From contig NZ_UHIP01000001.1 of assembly GCF_900460245.1 (NCBI RefSeq), positions 930,001 through 994,000 of the forward strand: DNA of 64,000 nt. The letters are read 5' to 3'. The DNA comes from Vibrio fluvialis. GTDB lineage: Bacteria > Pseudomonadota > Gammaproteobacteria > Enterobacterales > Vibrionaceae. Every line of letters starts with the position of its first letter. The first letter of the stretch is position 1. The notes below the pieces were generated by a model, which worked only from the letters and a program-made list of their open reading frames with translations, had not been told where the DNA came from and did not search any database. The translations under genes and the position numbers were made by a program. Shown one piece after another: positions 53,595-62,425 of this stretch.

Positions 53595-54275
53595 TTAGTC
53601 TGAGTTGTGTAACGGATTTCTTCGTAATAAATAGAGTGTGATAACCGATAAAACAGGCGGTACGACAAAACACCAAATACTAACGAATGAATAGGAAACC
53701 GCAGCAGAAGCACATCCCAGAGCGAAGAAAAATACGCTACTAAGTAGGCCTTTTAACTGCTGTTTTGTTGCTTGTATATTGGATTGCTTACCCATGAGTA
53801 GGTCGGTGAAATCCAGCATTATCTGCGTTGTTGAACCAGTCACTACAGTTGTCGGTGGGCAACCTTTCATATGGATACGATGAATTCCATTTTGGATGGC
53901 CATCGCCATGACCCATAGCATCCCAACGATAAGTAACGGTGACTCATCAGCCTCGATAAATGGGCCGTGATAGAGCGCTAGAAAGGCGCCAAAAGTAAGC
54001 AGCAAAGCTTCAAAGGCAAAGAGAGGCATAAAAGCGCTTCTACCTTCACGTTCATAGACATTTCCCAAAAATCGAGTCGCCAGTAACGTAATGCAGAAAA
54101 TGGGTAAAGCTAATAACTTTCCGATCATCCCTGACGTACCTTGGCTAACAGCGGCTCCTAAAGTGACAAAGTTGCCTGTGACGTGCGCGAGAAAAAGCCC
54201 GTGCAATGCTACAAAGCCCGTAGTATCGGCAAAACCCGCGATAAAGCTCATGAGCTTGGCAATGTCTTTATTCAT
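53595..54275 (-). CDS. DUF1275 (YoaK-family) membrane protein
   Basis: The 226-residue protein has six membrane helices with the family pattern MSFIAGFADTTGFVALHGLF, HVTGNFVTLG and TTVVTGSTTQIMLDFTDLLM. Function is unknown; family members often accompany stress or transport genes. It lies 32 bp behind the XapX gene and 10 bp before the DoxX gene, within the same operon. Confidence 0.85.
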   Translation of the reverse strand: MNKDIAKLMSFIAGFADTTGFVALHGLFLAHVTGNFVTLGAAVSQGTSGMIGKLLALPIFCITLLATRFLGNVYEREGRSAFMPLFAFEALLLTFGAFLALYHGPFIEADESPLLIVGMLWVMAMAIQNGIHRIHMKGCPPTTVVTGSTTQIMLDFTDLLMGKQSNIQATKQQLKGLLSSVFFFALGCASAAVSYSFVSIWCFVVPPVLSVITLYLLRRNPLHNSD

Positions 54276-54307
54276 AATCGCGACCTTTGAATAATTTACT
54301 TAAATGA

Positions 54308-54460
54308 CTATTTGAACAGTTGAAGAAGTACCGGCCCCAAAAATATGCCAATAGCACCAAGAATGCCTTGAAGCCCTTGGGGGGCGGGTATGGGCAATTT
54401 AAGAAGTGCAAATACAAGCCCTACGGCTATTCCGGTACCGAGAGAAATCAAATAGTTCAT
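54308..54460 (-). CDS. XapX-domain small membrane protein
   Basis: A 50-residue protein (MNYLISLGTGIAVGLVFALL, then KLPIPAPQGLQGILGAIGIF). The motif KLPIPAPQGLQG between two short helices is the XapX (DUF1427) signature. The ATG overlaps the stop of the upstream FMN reductase by four bases, so it is translationally coupled. Function unknown. Confidence 0.85.
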   Translation of the reverse strand: MNYLISLGTGIAVGLVFALLKLPIPAPQGLQGILGAIGIFLGPVLLQLFK

Positions 54461-55014
54461 ACATGCATCACTTGCTGAGTGATGAGTAAAAATTCATTGA
54501 GTTGATGTGAAATGAAACTTAGCGAGGCGCTATCCACCAGCCGACTATTTGAGATTTTGGTTTCCACGTGGGTTACCGCAATTTCTGCGAGCGGAGGAAG
54601 AATACAAAGCATAGACGCTAAGTTTTCTCTGAGATGGTGTTGCGCTCTTACGCCGCCAAGCGCACCAGAAGACTGAGTAATAAAGAAAACAGGTTTGTCC
54701 TTCATACAACTTTGGTGAACGGGGCGAGAATACCAATCAAGTGCGTTTTTAAGGGCGCCAGGTATCCCGTGGTTATACTCGGCCGTTACAATGATCACCG
54801 CATCCGAAGCACTAATTCTATCTCTATCATTTTGAACGGAATGAGGAACCAATGCTTGCTCTTCGTCAACATTATAGAGGGGATAGTCACCTATGGAGAG
54901 CTGCCACGCTGATGTATTTGCTGGTAGCAGTTCAATGACGCTATTGAGTATGGCTTGAGAATTTGAGTGGCTTCGTAAGCTACCAGAGATACAAACAACA
55001 TTTGCTTTTTTCAT
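54457..55014 (-). CDS. NAD(P)H-dependent FMN reductase family protein
   Basis: About 185 residues from ATG 55014 (MKKANVVCISGSLRSHSNSQ), with AAGGT upstream; the frame reaching 55152 is an N-terminal overrun. The flavin motif VTAEYNHGIPGALKNALDWY is typical of quinone and chromate/FMN reductases. It is the first gene of the operon with XapX, DUF1275 and DoxX, divergent from an AraC regulator. A role in reductive detoxification is inferred. Confidence 0.87.
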   Translation of the reverse strand: MKKANVVCISGSLRSHSNSQAILNSVIELLPANTSAWQLSIGDYPLYNVDEEQALVPHSVQNDRDRISASDAVIIVTAEYNHGIPGALKNALDWYSRPVHQSCMKDKPVFFITQSSGALGGVRAQHHLRENLASMLCILPPLAEIAVTHVETKISNSRLVDSASLSFISHQLNEFLLITQQVMHV

Positions 55015-55109
55015 GATCCAAATACCTTTTATATTTTTATCTGTGAACTTGGTTTGTAATATGAGATAAATTTCAACTAATAACTTTACGTAAACTGACA
55101 AGGTATTTC

Positions 55110-55883
55110 GTGAAAACGCCAGCCCAAATCCAAAGAGAACAAGATTACTCAATTACCAGGCTTCACCCGGCAGGTAGAAAGGTAACGCGGCATGTCCACG
55201 GAGAGGGTCAATTAGCCTATGTTGTCAAAGGGACAATGTGGCTCAGGGTAGAGAGTGGTTGGTGGTTAGCGACGCCACATTGTGCATTGTGGGTCGCTCC
55301 CGATATTGAACATGAAGCGCGTTATAGTGAAGATTCCGAAGTGTTGACGCTATACCTAAAAGAAAGTGCTGACCTTATCGAGCGTGACATCTCGCTTATA
55401 CATTGCACTTCACTGATGAGCGAACTAATACGTGAGTATGCGCAAACAAATACTCAATTGAAATCAATGAATCAGCCCGAAAATGATCTCATTAGAGCCC
55501 TGATACTTCGTTACTTGAACAAAGATACTATTTACAAGGACCTTCATCTTCCTAGCGGTTCTGACGCGAGATTAAAAGCGGTCACTGAGAAAATGCAATC
55601 TGCGCCGGGCGAGGACCACACTCTTAAAGAGCTCGCATCGCGAGCGGGGTTAAGTGAACGCACTCTGGCTAGGCTGTTCGAAAAAGAAACAGGCATGAAA
55701 TTCACTCGCTGGAAAGAGCTACTGAGAATCAACGTGGCCATTGAAATGTTGATATCTGGTCGAAGTATCACCGCTGTCGCCTTTGACGTTGGCTACCAAA
55801 GTACGAGCAGTTTTACGACAGCATTTACCCGAATAAAAGGAACATCACCTAAGCAATATATAAAGAAACTATTGCAGAAATAA
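55110..55883 (+). CDS. AraC-family regulator with cupin N-domain
   Basis: The 257-residue protein starts at GTG 55110. Residues 15-100 are a cupin-like sensor (KVTRHVHGEGQLAYVVKGTM) and the C-terminal 100 residues hold two AraC helix-turn-helices (TLKELASRAGLSERTLARLF; SITAVAFDVGYQSTSSFTTA). It is divergent from the reductase-XapX-DUF1275-DoxX operon across about 95 bp and is its probable regulator. Confidence 0.88.
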   Translation: MKTPAQIQREQDYSITRLHPAGRKVTRHVHGEGQLAYVVKGTMWLRVESGWWLATPHCALWVAPDIEHEARYSEDSEVLTLYLKESADLIERDISLIHCTSLMSELIREYAQTNTQLKSMNQPENDLIRALILRYLNKDTIYKDLHLPSGSDARLKAVTEKMQSAPGEDHTLKELASRAGLSERTLARLFEKETGMKFTRWKELLRINVAIEMLISGRSITAVAFDVGYQSTSSFTTAFTRIKGTSPKQYIKKLLQK

Positions 55884-56131
55884 AATGGTCAACTCAACGA
55901 CTAGCTTTGCAGATTGGTTAAAATGAATGATGACTTCCTCTTTGATGCCAACTCAGTCAATGTCTCACGCGATGCTAGTGGAAATAAACCACTTTATTCC
56001 AATGCAATAATTAAGTTTAGTTTCCTGTAACCAAGATAACGCGTTATGCTTCCAGCGACACATTCGGCGGTGATTAAATTATTACCCAAGTACATGCTAT
56101 GCTTTTAAACATCAATAAATGTCCATCCTAT

Positions 56132-57535
56132 TTATTTTACGATGGTTCTAATTCGTGAAAATGCCTTCTCTATTTTTTCCGTCGATATTCTGCCAAATCC
56201 AAACAGCAATGCATTGCTTTGGCTTTGGTTGGAAAAGTGTGAAGAGGGATAGACACCGATATCCGACAAAGCCAGTTTATTCGCTAATGTAAGCGCACTT
56301 CCTGAAACATTCGCAGCCACATGTAACCCGCCCTGACTTGGAATACGATTTAAACCATCGATGCTATCAATAAGTGCCGTTAGCTTGTGATATCTTTCGG
56401 AATAAACCTTATTCATATTGAGTAAGTGATGGCTAAAATGACCATCTCGCATAAATTCATCCAATAGAATTTGAGAGACAACAGAGGTATTTCTTCCTAA
56501 ATGCCACAATATATTGGTCATGGGTTTAAGGAGTGATTCAGGTGGAATAATGTATCCAATGCGTATTCCAGGAAAAAGTATTTTCGAAAAACTACCTATC
56601 ATTACGACGCAGTCCTTTTTGTCTTGGGACTTTAAAGCCTGTCTGTTGGTTTTTAGGTAGTGATATTCCGCGTCGTAATCATCTTCAATAATGATGGCTT
56701 GGTTGCTCTCAGCCCAACGAAGTAGCGCTGATTTTCTTTTTTTGGTGTAGGCAAACCCGAGCGGAAATTGGTGACTGGGTGTGGTGTACAGTATTTTCGC
56801 ATTGGCAGCGATGGATTCAAGAATTACGCCTTGCTCATCCATGGGGACGTCTGCGACATGTGCGCCAAGCATATTGGCTTGATGCCGGAATACCGGATAT
56901 CCAGGATCTTCCATCGCGACCACTTCACCCGGCGAGAGTAGTGTCATCAACGTTATCATTAATGCCTGCTGGCACCCTTGAGTAATAATGATATTGTCAG
57001 GTGTGCAATGGACTCCGCGAGAGTGCCTGACGTATTCGCATATCGATTCTCTGAGACAAGCCAAGCCTCGTACGTCGCTATTCAGCGCGAACTCCGGAGT
57101 TAATCGGTTTAATCTGCTCAGACGTGAATGGCGCCAAATATGATTCGCGATATGTTGATGTTCAGGTACTCCCAACGCAAAGTCGTAAGCCAAACCTTTG
57201 GCGTCTAGAATGTTAGGGTTGTCAGTGAGGCGCTTGGCGAACGCGCCGACCGGGTGTTTCTTGGTGACTTCTTTCGCTGCATGCAATCGATTTTGCTCAG
57301 TTTCGGCTACATAAGTGCCAGAACCCATTTTTTGAATCACCCAACCTTCATGGTGCATCCTTTCATATACCGATATGACGGTATTTCTTGCGATACCCAG
57401 TTGTTTAGAGAGTTGACGGGTCGAAGGCAGCTTCTCATTGGGTTGCAGCCTACCGTCGGCTATCCCTTGGCGTATGGCCGCGTAGAGGCTTTTGCTGGTG
57501 ATCTTTCCAGGCTTAAGGTTGAGCGATAGTGACAT
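56132..57535 (-). CDS. MocR-type GntR/aminotransferase regulator
   Basis: The 467-residue protein has an N-terminal GntR winged helix (LQPNEKLPSTRQLSKQLGIA, RNTVISVYERM) fused to a fold-type I aminotransferase domain. PLP-site segments include ITQGCQQALMITLMTLLSPG, EDDYDAEYHY and the lysine in IGSFSKILFPGIRIGY. MocR regulators sense PLP or an amino-compound adduct. It is divergent from korAB, and a 45-bp nested palindrome lies 28 bp upstream of its start. Its target is probably the kor pair. Confidence 0.9.
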   Translation of the reverse strand: MSLSLNLKPGKITSKSLYAAIRQGIADGRLQPNEKLPSTRQLSKQLGIARNTVISVYERMHHEGWVIQKMGSGTYVAETEQNRLHAAKEVTKKHPVGAFAKRLTDNPNILDAKGLAYDFALGVPEHQHIANHIWRHSRLSRLNRLTPEFALNSDVRGLACLRESICEYVRHSRGVHCTPDNIIITQGCQQALMITLMTLLSPGEVVAMEDPGYPVFRHQANMLGAHVADVPMDEQGVILESIAANAKILYTTPSHQFPLGFAYTKKRKSALLRWAESNQAIIIEDDYDAEYHYLKTNRQALKSQDKKDCVVMIGSFSKILFPGIRIGYIIPPESLLKPMTNILWHLGRNTSVVSQILLDEFMRDGHFSHHLLNMNKVYSERYHKLTALIDSIDGLNRIPSQGGLHVAANVSGSALTLANKLALSDIGVYPSSHFSNQSQSNALLFGFGRISTEKIEKAFSRIRTIVK

Positions 57536-57562
57536 TCTCTATCCAAATCAAAGTGAAAAGTG

Positions 57563-57607
57563 GTTCTAAATTTATGACAAAGATTGGATCTGTCATGTGA
57601 GTAGAAC
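57563..57607. promoter_or_regulatory. Nested 45-bp palindrome in the mocR-korA divergent region
   Basis: The layout is GTTCTA, 5 bp, ATGACA, 11 bp, TGTCAT, 5 bp, TAGAAC: two concentric perfect inverted repeats with equal spacers. It lies 28-72 bp upstream of mocR. A dimer of MocR dimers, or two proteins, could bind. The remaining 400 bp to korA hold no gene. Confidence 0.78.
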
Positions 57608-58008
57608 AGACATTAACATACAAATCACCTTCTGCGGTGAAATATTAGATAGGATGATCATCGATTAAAAGTTTCCCATTTTTTATGGTTATTTATTCTC
57701 AGTGCTATGCGATTTTATTCAGGGTAAATAACGGGGTGCGAACTCTATGAACTGAAATTGTCATGACGATGCTGGGTTTTAATTATTTGTATTGCTTTAT
57801 CTAAATTAATTCAATGGGAAATAAATAAAGTAACCTAGTGCCTATGTAAATATCAGCGATTAGTTCGCAATTGATATTATCTAAATGAAAAATAAAACAA
57901 CAGATTACCTCTGGTGTGAATATAACGCATCGCACCCATTTAAATACTCTATTACGAATGATGACACAATGACATGCAGGATTGATCTCCGCATAATCAG
58001 AGGTTCTT

Positions 58009-59853
58009 ATGACTGTAATTCAACTTGAACATGAAGTAATTTGTTTTGCTGGCGATTCTGGAGATGGTATTCAATTGTTGGGAGAGCGATTTTCCGATAA
58101 TTCTTCGAAACAGGGTAACGATGTGATGACTTTACCCGATTATCCAGCCGAGATTCGAGCACCTTCTGGGACTACCTCGGGTGTGTCTGCCTTCCAACTG
58201 CAATTTTCGTCTTCCGAAATATTCACCCCAGGAGATGAGTTTTCTGTACTCATTGCTTTAAATGCAGCAGCACTAAAGAGCAAGCTGGCTCAACTCGCAC
58301 AAGGAGGCTTAGTGTTGATTGATCTCGATGGTTTTAGCCAGAAGAATCTGGAGCTTGCGGGTTATCAATCGGATCCCTTGACGGATAATAGTCTGTCTCC
58401 TTATCGGGTCATTGCCGATAATTTCACTCGCTTGACGGTTCAAGCACTCGCGGAACTCACGATTTCCTCTAAGTTAGTCAAACGAAGCAAAAACTTCTTT
58501 ATGCTGGGTATTGTGTTTTGGATATACAGCCGTTCGCTAGAGTCGACTCTGCTTTGGATTCGAGAGAAATTTGCCAGCAATTCGGTGGTGATGGAAGCGA
58601 ATATTCTCGCACTTAAATCAGGTTTTAATTACGCCGAAACAACAGAAATATTCAGCGATTGTTTTCAAGTGGCGGCGGTTGCTGAAAAAAGTGGTTTGTA
58701 TCGCACGGTATCAGGGAATGAAGCGTTGTCTTTGGGTTTAGTCTGCGCGGCAGACAAGCTAAAACGTCCGCTTTTTTTAGGTTCCTATCCCATTACACCG
58801 GCATCGGATATTTTGCATACGTTGGCTCAGTACCAACGTTTTGGGGTAACAACATTTCAGGCGGAAGATGAGATAGCGGCGGCATGCTCCGCGCTGGGCG
58901 CATCGTACGCTGGCGCTTTGGGAGCAACCTCAACCTCTGGGCCTGGACTGTGCCTAAAGACTGAGACCATCAACCTTGCAGTCATGGCTGAACTTCCTTT
59001 AGTCGTGATCAATGTGCAACGTGGCGGCCCATCAACAGGGTTACCGACCAAAACAGAACAGTCCGATCTACTGCTTTCCATGTACGGCAGGAACGGCGAC
59101 TCTCCACTACCTGTCTTAGCGGCGGCCTCTCCGGCCGATTGTTTCGATATGGCTTTGGAAGCCTGTCGCCTTGCAACAACGTTTATGACGCCTGTGATTT
59201 TACTCAGTGATGGGTACCTTGCGAATGGTTCTGAATCTTGGCAAGTCCCTAACCCTGACGAGATGGATTTCGCTTTGAAATCCGTAGAAGTGAAGGCCGG
59301 GCCTTTCCACCCGTATCAACGTGACGAAAGTTATAAGAGCCGCTCTTGGGTCATACCGGGCACAAAAGACAAAATGCACCGCATTGGCGGACTCGAAAAG
59401 CAGTCTGTAACGGGGGAACCTTCTCATGATCCTGAGAATCATCAGCGTATGACGGAGGAAAGAGCAGAAAAAATTAACAATATTCGCCACTTCATTCCGA
59501 AGCAGACCTTAACAGGCAATTGTGACGACTCGGTATTGGTGATGAGCTGGGGAGGGACGCTTGGTTCCGTGGCGACAGCGATAGCACACCTGCGCGAAAG
59601 AGGGGCGGCAGTGGCTCACGTCCACTTACGGTATCTGAATCCTTTCCCCGCAAACTTAGAGACGATCATTAAGCACTTTGATCACGTTTTGGTATTTGAA
59701 CTCAACAACCAACAGCTTGTTAAAGTCATCCGCTCACAATTTGGCATATCAGCGCGCAGTGTTACCCAAGTGAATGGACTGCCATTCAAAGTTCGCGATG
59801 TCGCAGATGCCATCGAACACTACTTAGAGGAGATTAACCGTGGTGAAGAATGA
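58009..59853 (+). CDS. korA: 2-oxoacid:acceptor oxidoreductase, fused gamma-alpha subunit
   Basis: The 614-residue subunit contains a POR gamma domain (about 10-190; CFAGDSGDGIQLLGERFSDN) followed by the alpha or pyrimidine-binding domain (about 230-600; GSYPITPASDILHTLAQYQR, FQAEDEIAAACSALGASYAG, TSGPGLCLKTETINLAVMAE). With KorB it oxidises a 2-oxoacid, most often 2-oxoglutarate, to the acyl-CoA, passing electrons to ferredoxin. The gene overlaps korB by 14 bases. The substrate cannot be fixed from sequence alone. Confidence 0.9.
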   Translation: MTVIQLEHEVICFAGDSGDGIQLLGERFSDNSSKQGNDVMTLPDYPAEIRAPSGTTSGVSAFQLQFSSSEIFTPGDEFSVLIALNAAALKSKLAQLAQGGLVLIDLDGFSQKNLELAGYQSDPLTDNSLSPYRVIADNFTRLTVQALAELTISSKLVKRSKNFFMLGIVFWIYSRSLESTLLWIREKFASNSVVMEANILALKSGFNYAETTEIFSDCFQVAAVAEKSGLYRTVSGNEALSLGLVCAADKLKRPLFLGSYPITPASDILHTLAQYQRFGVTTFQAEDEIAAACSALGASYAGALGATSTSGPGLCLKTETINLAVMAELPLVVINVQRGGPSTGLPTKTEQSDLLLSMYGRNGDSPLPVLAAASPADCFDMALEACRLATTFMTPVILLSDGYLANGSESWQVPNPDEMDFALKSVEVKAGPFHPYQRDESYKSRSWVIPGTKDKMHRIGGLEKQSVTGEPSHDPENHQRMTEERAEKINNIRHFIPKQTLTGNCDDSVLVMSWGGTLGSVATAIAHLRERGAAVAHVHLRYLNPFPANLETIIKHFDHVLVFELNNQQLVKVIRSQFGISARSVTQVNGLPFKVRDVADAIEHYLEEINRGEE

Positions 59854-60838
59854 ATTGAACCGGAAAGATTTCGCATCGGATGTCGAGGTTAAGTGGTGCC
59901 GGGGCTGTGGGGATTTCAACGTATTGAAAACAATGCAATCTGTGCTCGCTAAATTGGGGCGAACACGAGAAAACACGGTGTTTATCTCGGGGATAGGGTG
60001 TTCCTCACGATTTCCGTATTACTTGAACACTTATGGTTTCCATACCATTCACGGCCGTGCACCCGCTATTGCAACAGGCGTAAAAGCCGCTAATCCTGAG
60101 CTTGATGTCTGGGTTGTAACAGGTGATGGTGATGCCTTAAGCATTGGCGGTAATCACTTTATGCACGCGATTAGACGCAATCAAGACATCAAGATTTTGC
60201 TGTTTAATAATGCTGTCTATGGGCTTACGAAAGGCCAGTTTTCACCAACGAGTCAGCAGGGGTTTATCTCAAAATCAAGCCCTGAAGGCTCGCCAGATCA
60301 TGCCCTACAACCTCTGGCAATAGCGGCCGCATCGGGTGCTACTTTCATTGCGCGAACCTCAGACAATGATCCCGGCCATATGACAATGGTATTGGAAGCG
60401 GCGGCTGAGCATTCAGGAACGGCAGTGGTCGAGATTCTGCAAAACTGTGTCATTTTTAACGACAAAGTTCATGAGCCTTATAACGGGCCGACCAATAGAA
60501 ATGAACATCTTATTTACCTCAAGCAGAATGAACCTCTTTTGTTTGGTAAAAATCATGCCAAGGCACTGACGAACAAGGGATTTGGTTTTCAAGTCGTGAC
60601 AGCAGAAACACCAAGTTTGATCACACATGCACCTCATGAAGACAACCCTCAGTACGCATACGCGCTGGCCAATTTATGTTATCCAGAGTTTCCGGTGCCA
60701 GTCGGTATATTTCGCCAAATCATTCGGCCGACATTTGATCAGATCATGAATGAGCAGAAGGCGCGTAGCATTGAGAACTATGGCCGTGGTGATATTTACG
60801 CCTTGCTCAAACAAGGCAGCTACCAGCGCGTGTGCTGA
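59840..60838 (+). CDS. korB: 2-oxoacid:acceptor oxidoreductase, beta subunit
   Basis: The 332-residue TPP-binding subunit has WCRGCGDFNVLKTMQSVLAK, the GDGD...NN thiamine-diphosphate motif (VTGDGDALSIGGNHFMHAIR, LLFNNAVYGLTKGQ) and GIGCSSRFPYYLNTYGFHTI, which help hold the [4Fe-4S] cluster. The start is GTG 59840 inside the end of korA. Together they form a two-subunit ferredoxin oxidoreductase of the KorAB type, unusual as a secondary-locus operon under MocR control. Confidence 0.9.
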   Translation: MVKNELNRKDFASDVEVKWCRGCGDFNVLKTMQSVLAKLGRTRENTVFISGIGCSSRFPYYLNTYGFHTIHGRAPAIATGVKAANPELDVWVVTGDGDALSIGGNHFMHAIRRNQDIKILLFNNAVYGLTKGQFSPTSQQGFISKSSPEGSPDHALQPLAIAAASGATFIARTSDNDPGHMTMVLEAAAEHSGTAVVEILQNCVIFNDKVHEPYNGPTNRNEHLIYLKQNEPLLFGKNHAKALTNKGFGFQVVTAETPSLITHAPHEDNPQYAYALANLCYPEFPVPVGIFRQIIRPTFDQIMNEQKARSIENYGRGDIYALLKQGSYQRVC

Positions 60839-60876
60839 CAATGATGTTATGGAGATAAAGGTCATCATTGCTTTTT
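60839..60876 (+). terminator. Terminator of the korAB operon
   Basis: An 8-bp stem CAATGATG / CATCATTG with a 16-nt loop followed by CTTTTTG, starting directly after the korB stop codon. Confidence 0.75.
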
Positions 60877-60883
60877 GACTAAT

Positions 60884-60924
60884 AAGTATCAAATTAAGAC
60901 ATAATTCCTGTTAATTTGATACTT
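60884..60924. promoter_or_regulatory. Perfect 14-bp inverted repeat upstream of the PEBP gene
   Basis: AAGTATCAAATTAA (60884-60897) and its exact complement (60911-60924) are separated by 13 bp, 62 bases before the PEBP start. There is no T run, so an operator is more likely than a terminator. The regulator is unknown; the AraC gene at 61541 is a candidate. Confidence 0.65.
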
Positions 60925-60986
60925 TATGGTCGGTCTTATTCGAGAAGCTTGCTTACACTTAGTCAGACCAACTAAGGAGAACAGCA

Positions 60987-61523
60987 ATGAGATTTTTCAT
61001 CAACAGCATCATGACGGTCAGTTTACTGGCAGCAGGTTCCGCTCAAGCCTTTCAATTAACCAGCAACGACATTCAGGAAGGCCACCCGATGGCAAAAACC
61101 TTTGAGTATGCCGGGTGGGGATGCGATGGCGGCAACCTGTCACCACAACTGATGTGGAAAGATGCTCCAGCAGGCACTCAAAGCTTTGCCATTACAGCGT
61201 ATGATCCTGATGCACCGACAGAAAGTGGCTTCTGGCACTGGATTGCGTTTGATATTCCTGCATCGGTCAATGCCGTGCCGCGCGGTGCCAATATCGAAAA
61301 ACTGGGCGGTAAAGAAGCGCGTATCGATTACGGAGTAGCAAGCTTTGGTGGCGCTTGTCCGCCAGTCAACGACGGCATGCACCGTTATCAATTTACGGTT
61401 TGGGCGCTACCGCAAGCATCACTGCAATTGGATGCCAACACGCCGCCTGCCGTATTTGGTTTTACCCTCAACAGCATGGCGCTGGGCAAAGCCAGACTGA
61501 CCGCCACGTATACGCGTCAATAA
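60987..61523 (+). CDS. YbhB/YbcL-family (PEBP) periplasmic protein
   Basis: The 178-residue protein has a signal peptide (MRFFINSIMTVSLLAAGSAQ, AF) and the PEBP core: the ligand-site motif ITAYDPDAPTESGFWHWIAF and the later GACPPVNDGMHRYQFTVWAL. PEBP proteins bind phospholipid headgroups or small phosphates; bacterial roles are unclear. AAGGAG stands eight bases before the ATG. An AraC regulator follows 17 bp later on the same strand. Confidence 0.9.
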   Translation: MRFFINSIMTVSLLAAGSAQAFQLTSNDIQEGHPMAKTFEYAGWGCDGGNLSPQLMWKDAPAGTQSFAITAYDPDAPTESGFWHWIAFDIPASVNAVPRGANIEKLGGKEARIDYGVASFGGACPPVNDGMHRYQFTVWALPQASLQLDANTPPAVFGFTLNSMALGKARLTATYTRQ

Positions 61524-61540
61524 ATTCAGCGAGGGAATGG

Positions 61541-62353
61541 ATGAATCATCAGTATCAAGTCACCGTGTTTCGGGCCGGACAGCAGCAGCCGCTGCGTAAT
61601 GTTCGAATCCATTCCCCGAGTCTGATTCAGATCACGGCAGGCAGTAAACGACTCTTTTGGCAGGATGAAACGAGTGAACTGGGCGCGACTCAGATCTTGC
61701 TGTGCAGCTCAGGCATGTCGCTGAGTTTTGAAAACATGCCACACAAAGGGCGGTTTTCATCGCGCATGTTCAGTTTTTTCTGCACGCCGCCGCCCGCCAT
61801 GCTTGAACTGAGTCTGCACAATGCCGAGCAAGGCACCTCGTTCATGCTTTTTCACGATACTGCATTGCGCGACACGCTTAATGCGCTCTATGCGTTTGAC
61901 CGCCAAGCGTTGAGCGCTGAAACCCAGCACTATTGGGTGCTGGGCTTGTATCAGCAACTGGCGGAGCGGGGTGTATTGCATCACCTCTTTGCCACGTCGC
62001 AGGATTCACTGACTCAAAAACTCAGTCGCTATCTGTCGCATTCGCCCAGCCACGACCATCTGCTGGATGATGTGGCCCGCCGCTTTGCCATGAGTCGCGC
62101 TACCATGATTCGAAAACTGCGCCAGGAGGGCGTTCAGTATCGTGAAGTGCTGGCTGAAGTGCGTTTGAATCACGCCCTTCGTTTAATGCAAGAAGGGCAC
62201 AGCAACGTGGCGATGATCGCAAGCCTGTGTGGGTATCAGTCGGAAGGCCGCTTTAGCCAGCGCTTTAAAGATAAGTTTGGTATTTCGCCCAAAGGGTATG
62301 TCAAAACCTTGGATGGCAATGAAACGAGTGCCGTCACCAGCCGATTGCAGTAA
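61541..62353 (+). CDS. AraC-family transcriptional regulator
   Basis: A 270-residue protein from ATG 61541 (MNHQYQVTVFRAGQQQPLRN), with GAGGGA upstream; the frame reaching 61355 is an overrun into the PEBP gene. The C-terminal AraC domain reads LLDDVARRFAMSRATMIRKL and NVAMIASLCGYQSEGRFSQR. The N-domain resembles the ToxT/EutR-like regulators without a clear cupin. It is co-oriented with the PEBP gene and may regulate it. Confidence 0.85.
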   Translation: MNHQYQVTVFRAGQQQPLRNVRIHSPSLIQITAGSKRLFWQDETSELGATQILLCSSGMSLSFENMPHKGRFSSRMFSFFCTPPPAMLELSLHNAEQGTSFMLFHDTALRDTLNALYAFDRQALSAETQHYWVLGLYQQLAERGVLHHLFATSQDSLTQKLSRYLSHSPSHDHLLDDVARRFAMSRATMIRKLRQEGVQYREVLAEVRLNHALRLMQEGHSNVAMIASLCGYQSEGRFSQRFKDKFGISPKGYVKTLDGNETSAVTSRLQ

Positions 62354-62425
62354 AGTGTGAGATTCACGCCGCTGCATATGCTCGCGGTCGGGTACTTTTC
62401 CTGTCGACCATTGACTTGAGGCCAC

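Noticed and set aside
57657..57697. TTTTTTATGGTT near 57680, resembling a reversed TnsB site
   Set aside because: Only the ATGGT core fits; the GGAC half is missing and no TGT/ACA terminus or second site is nearby.
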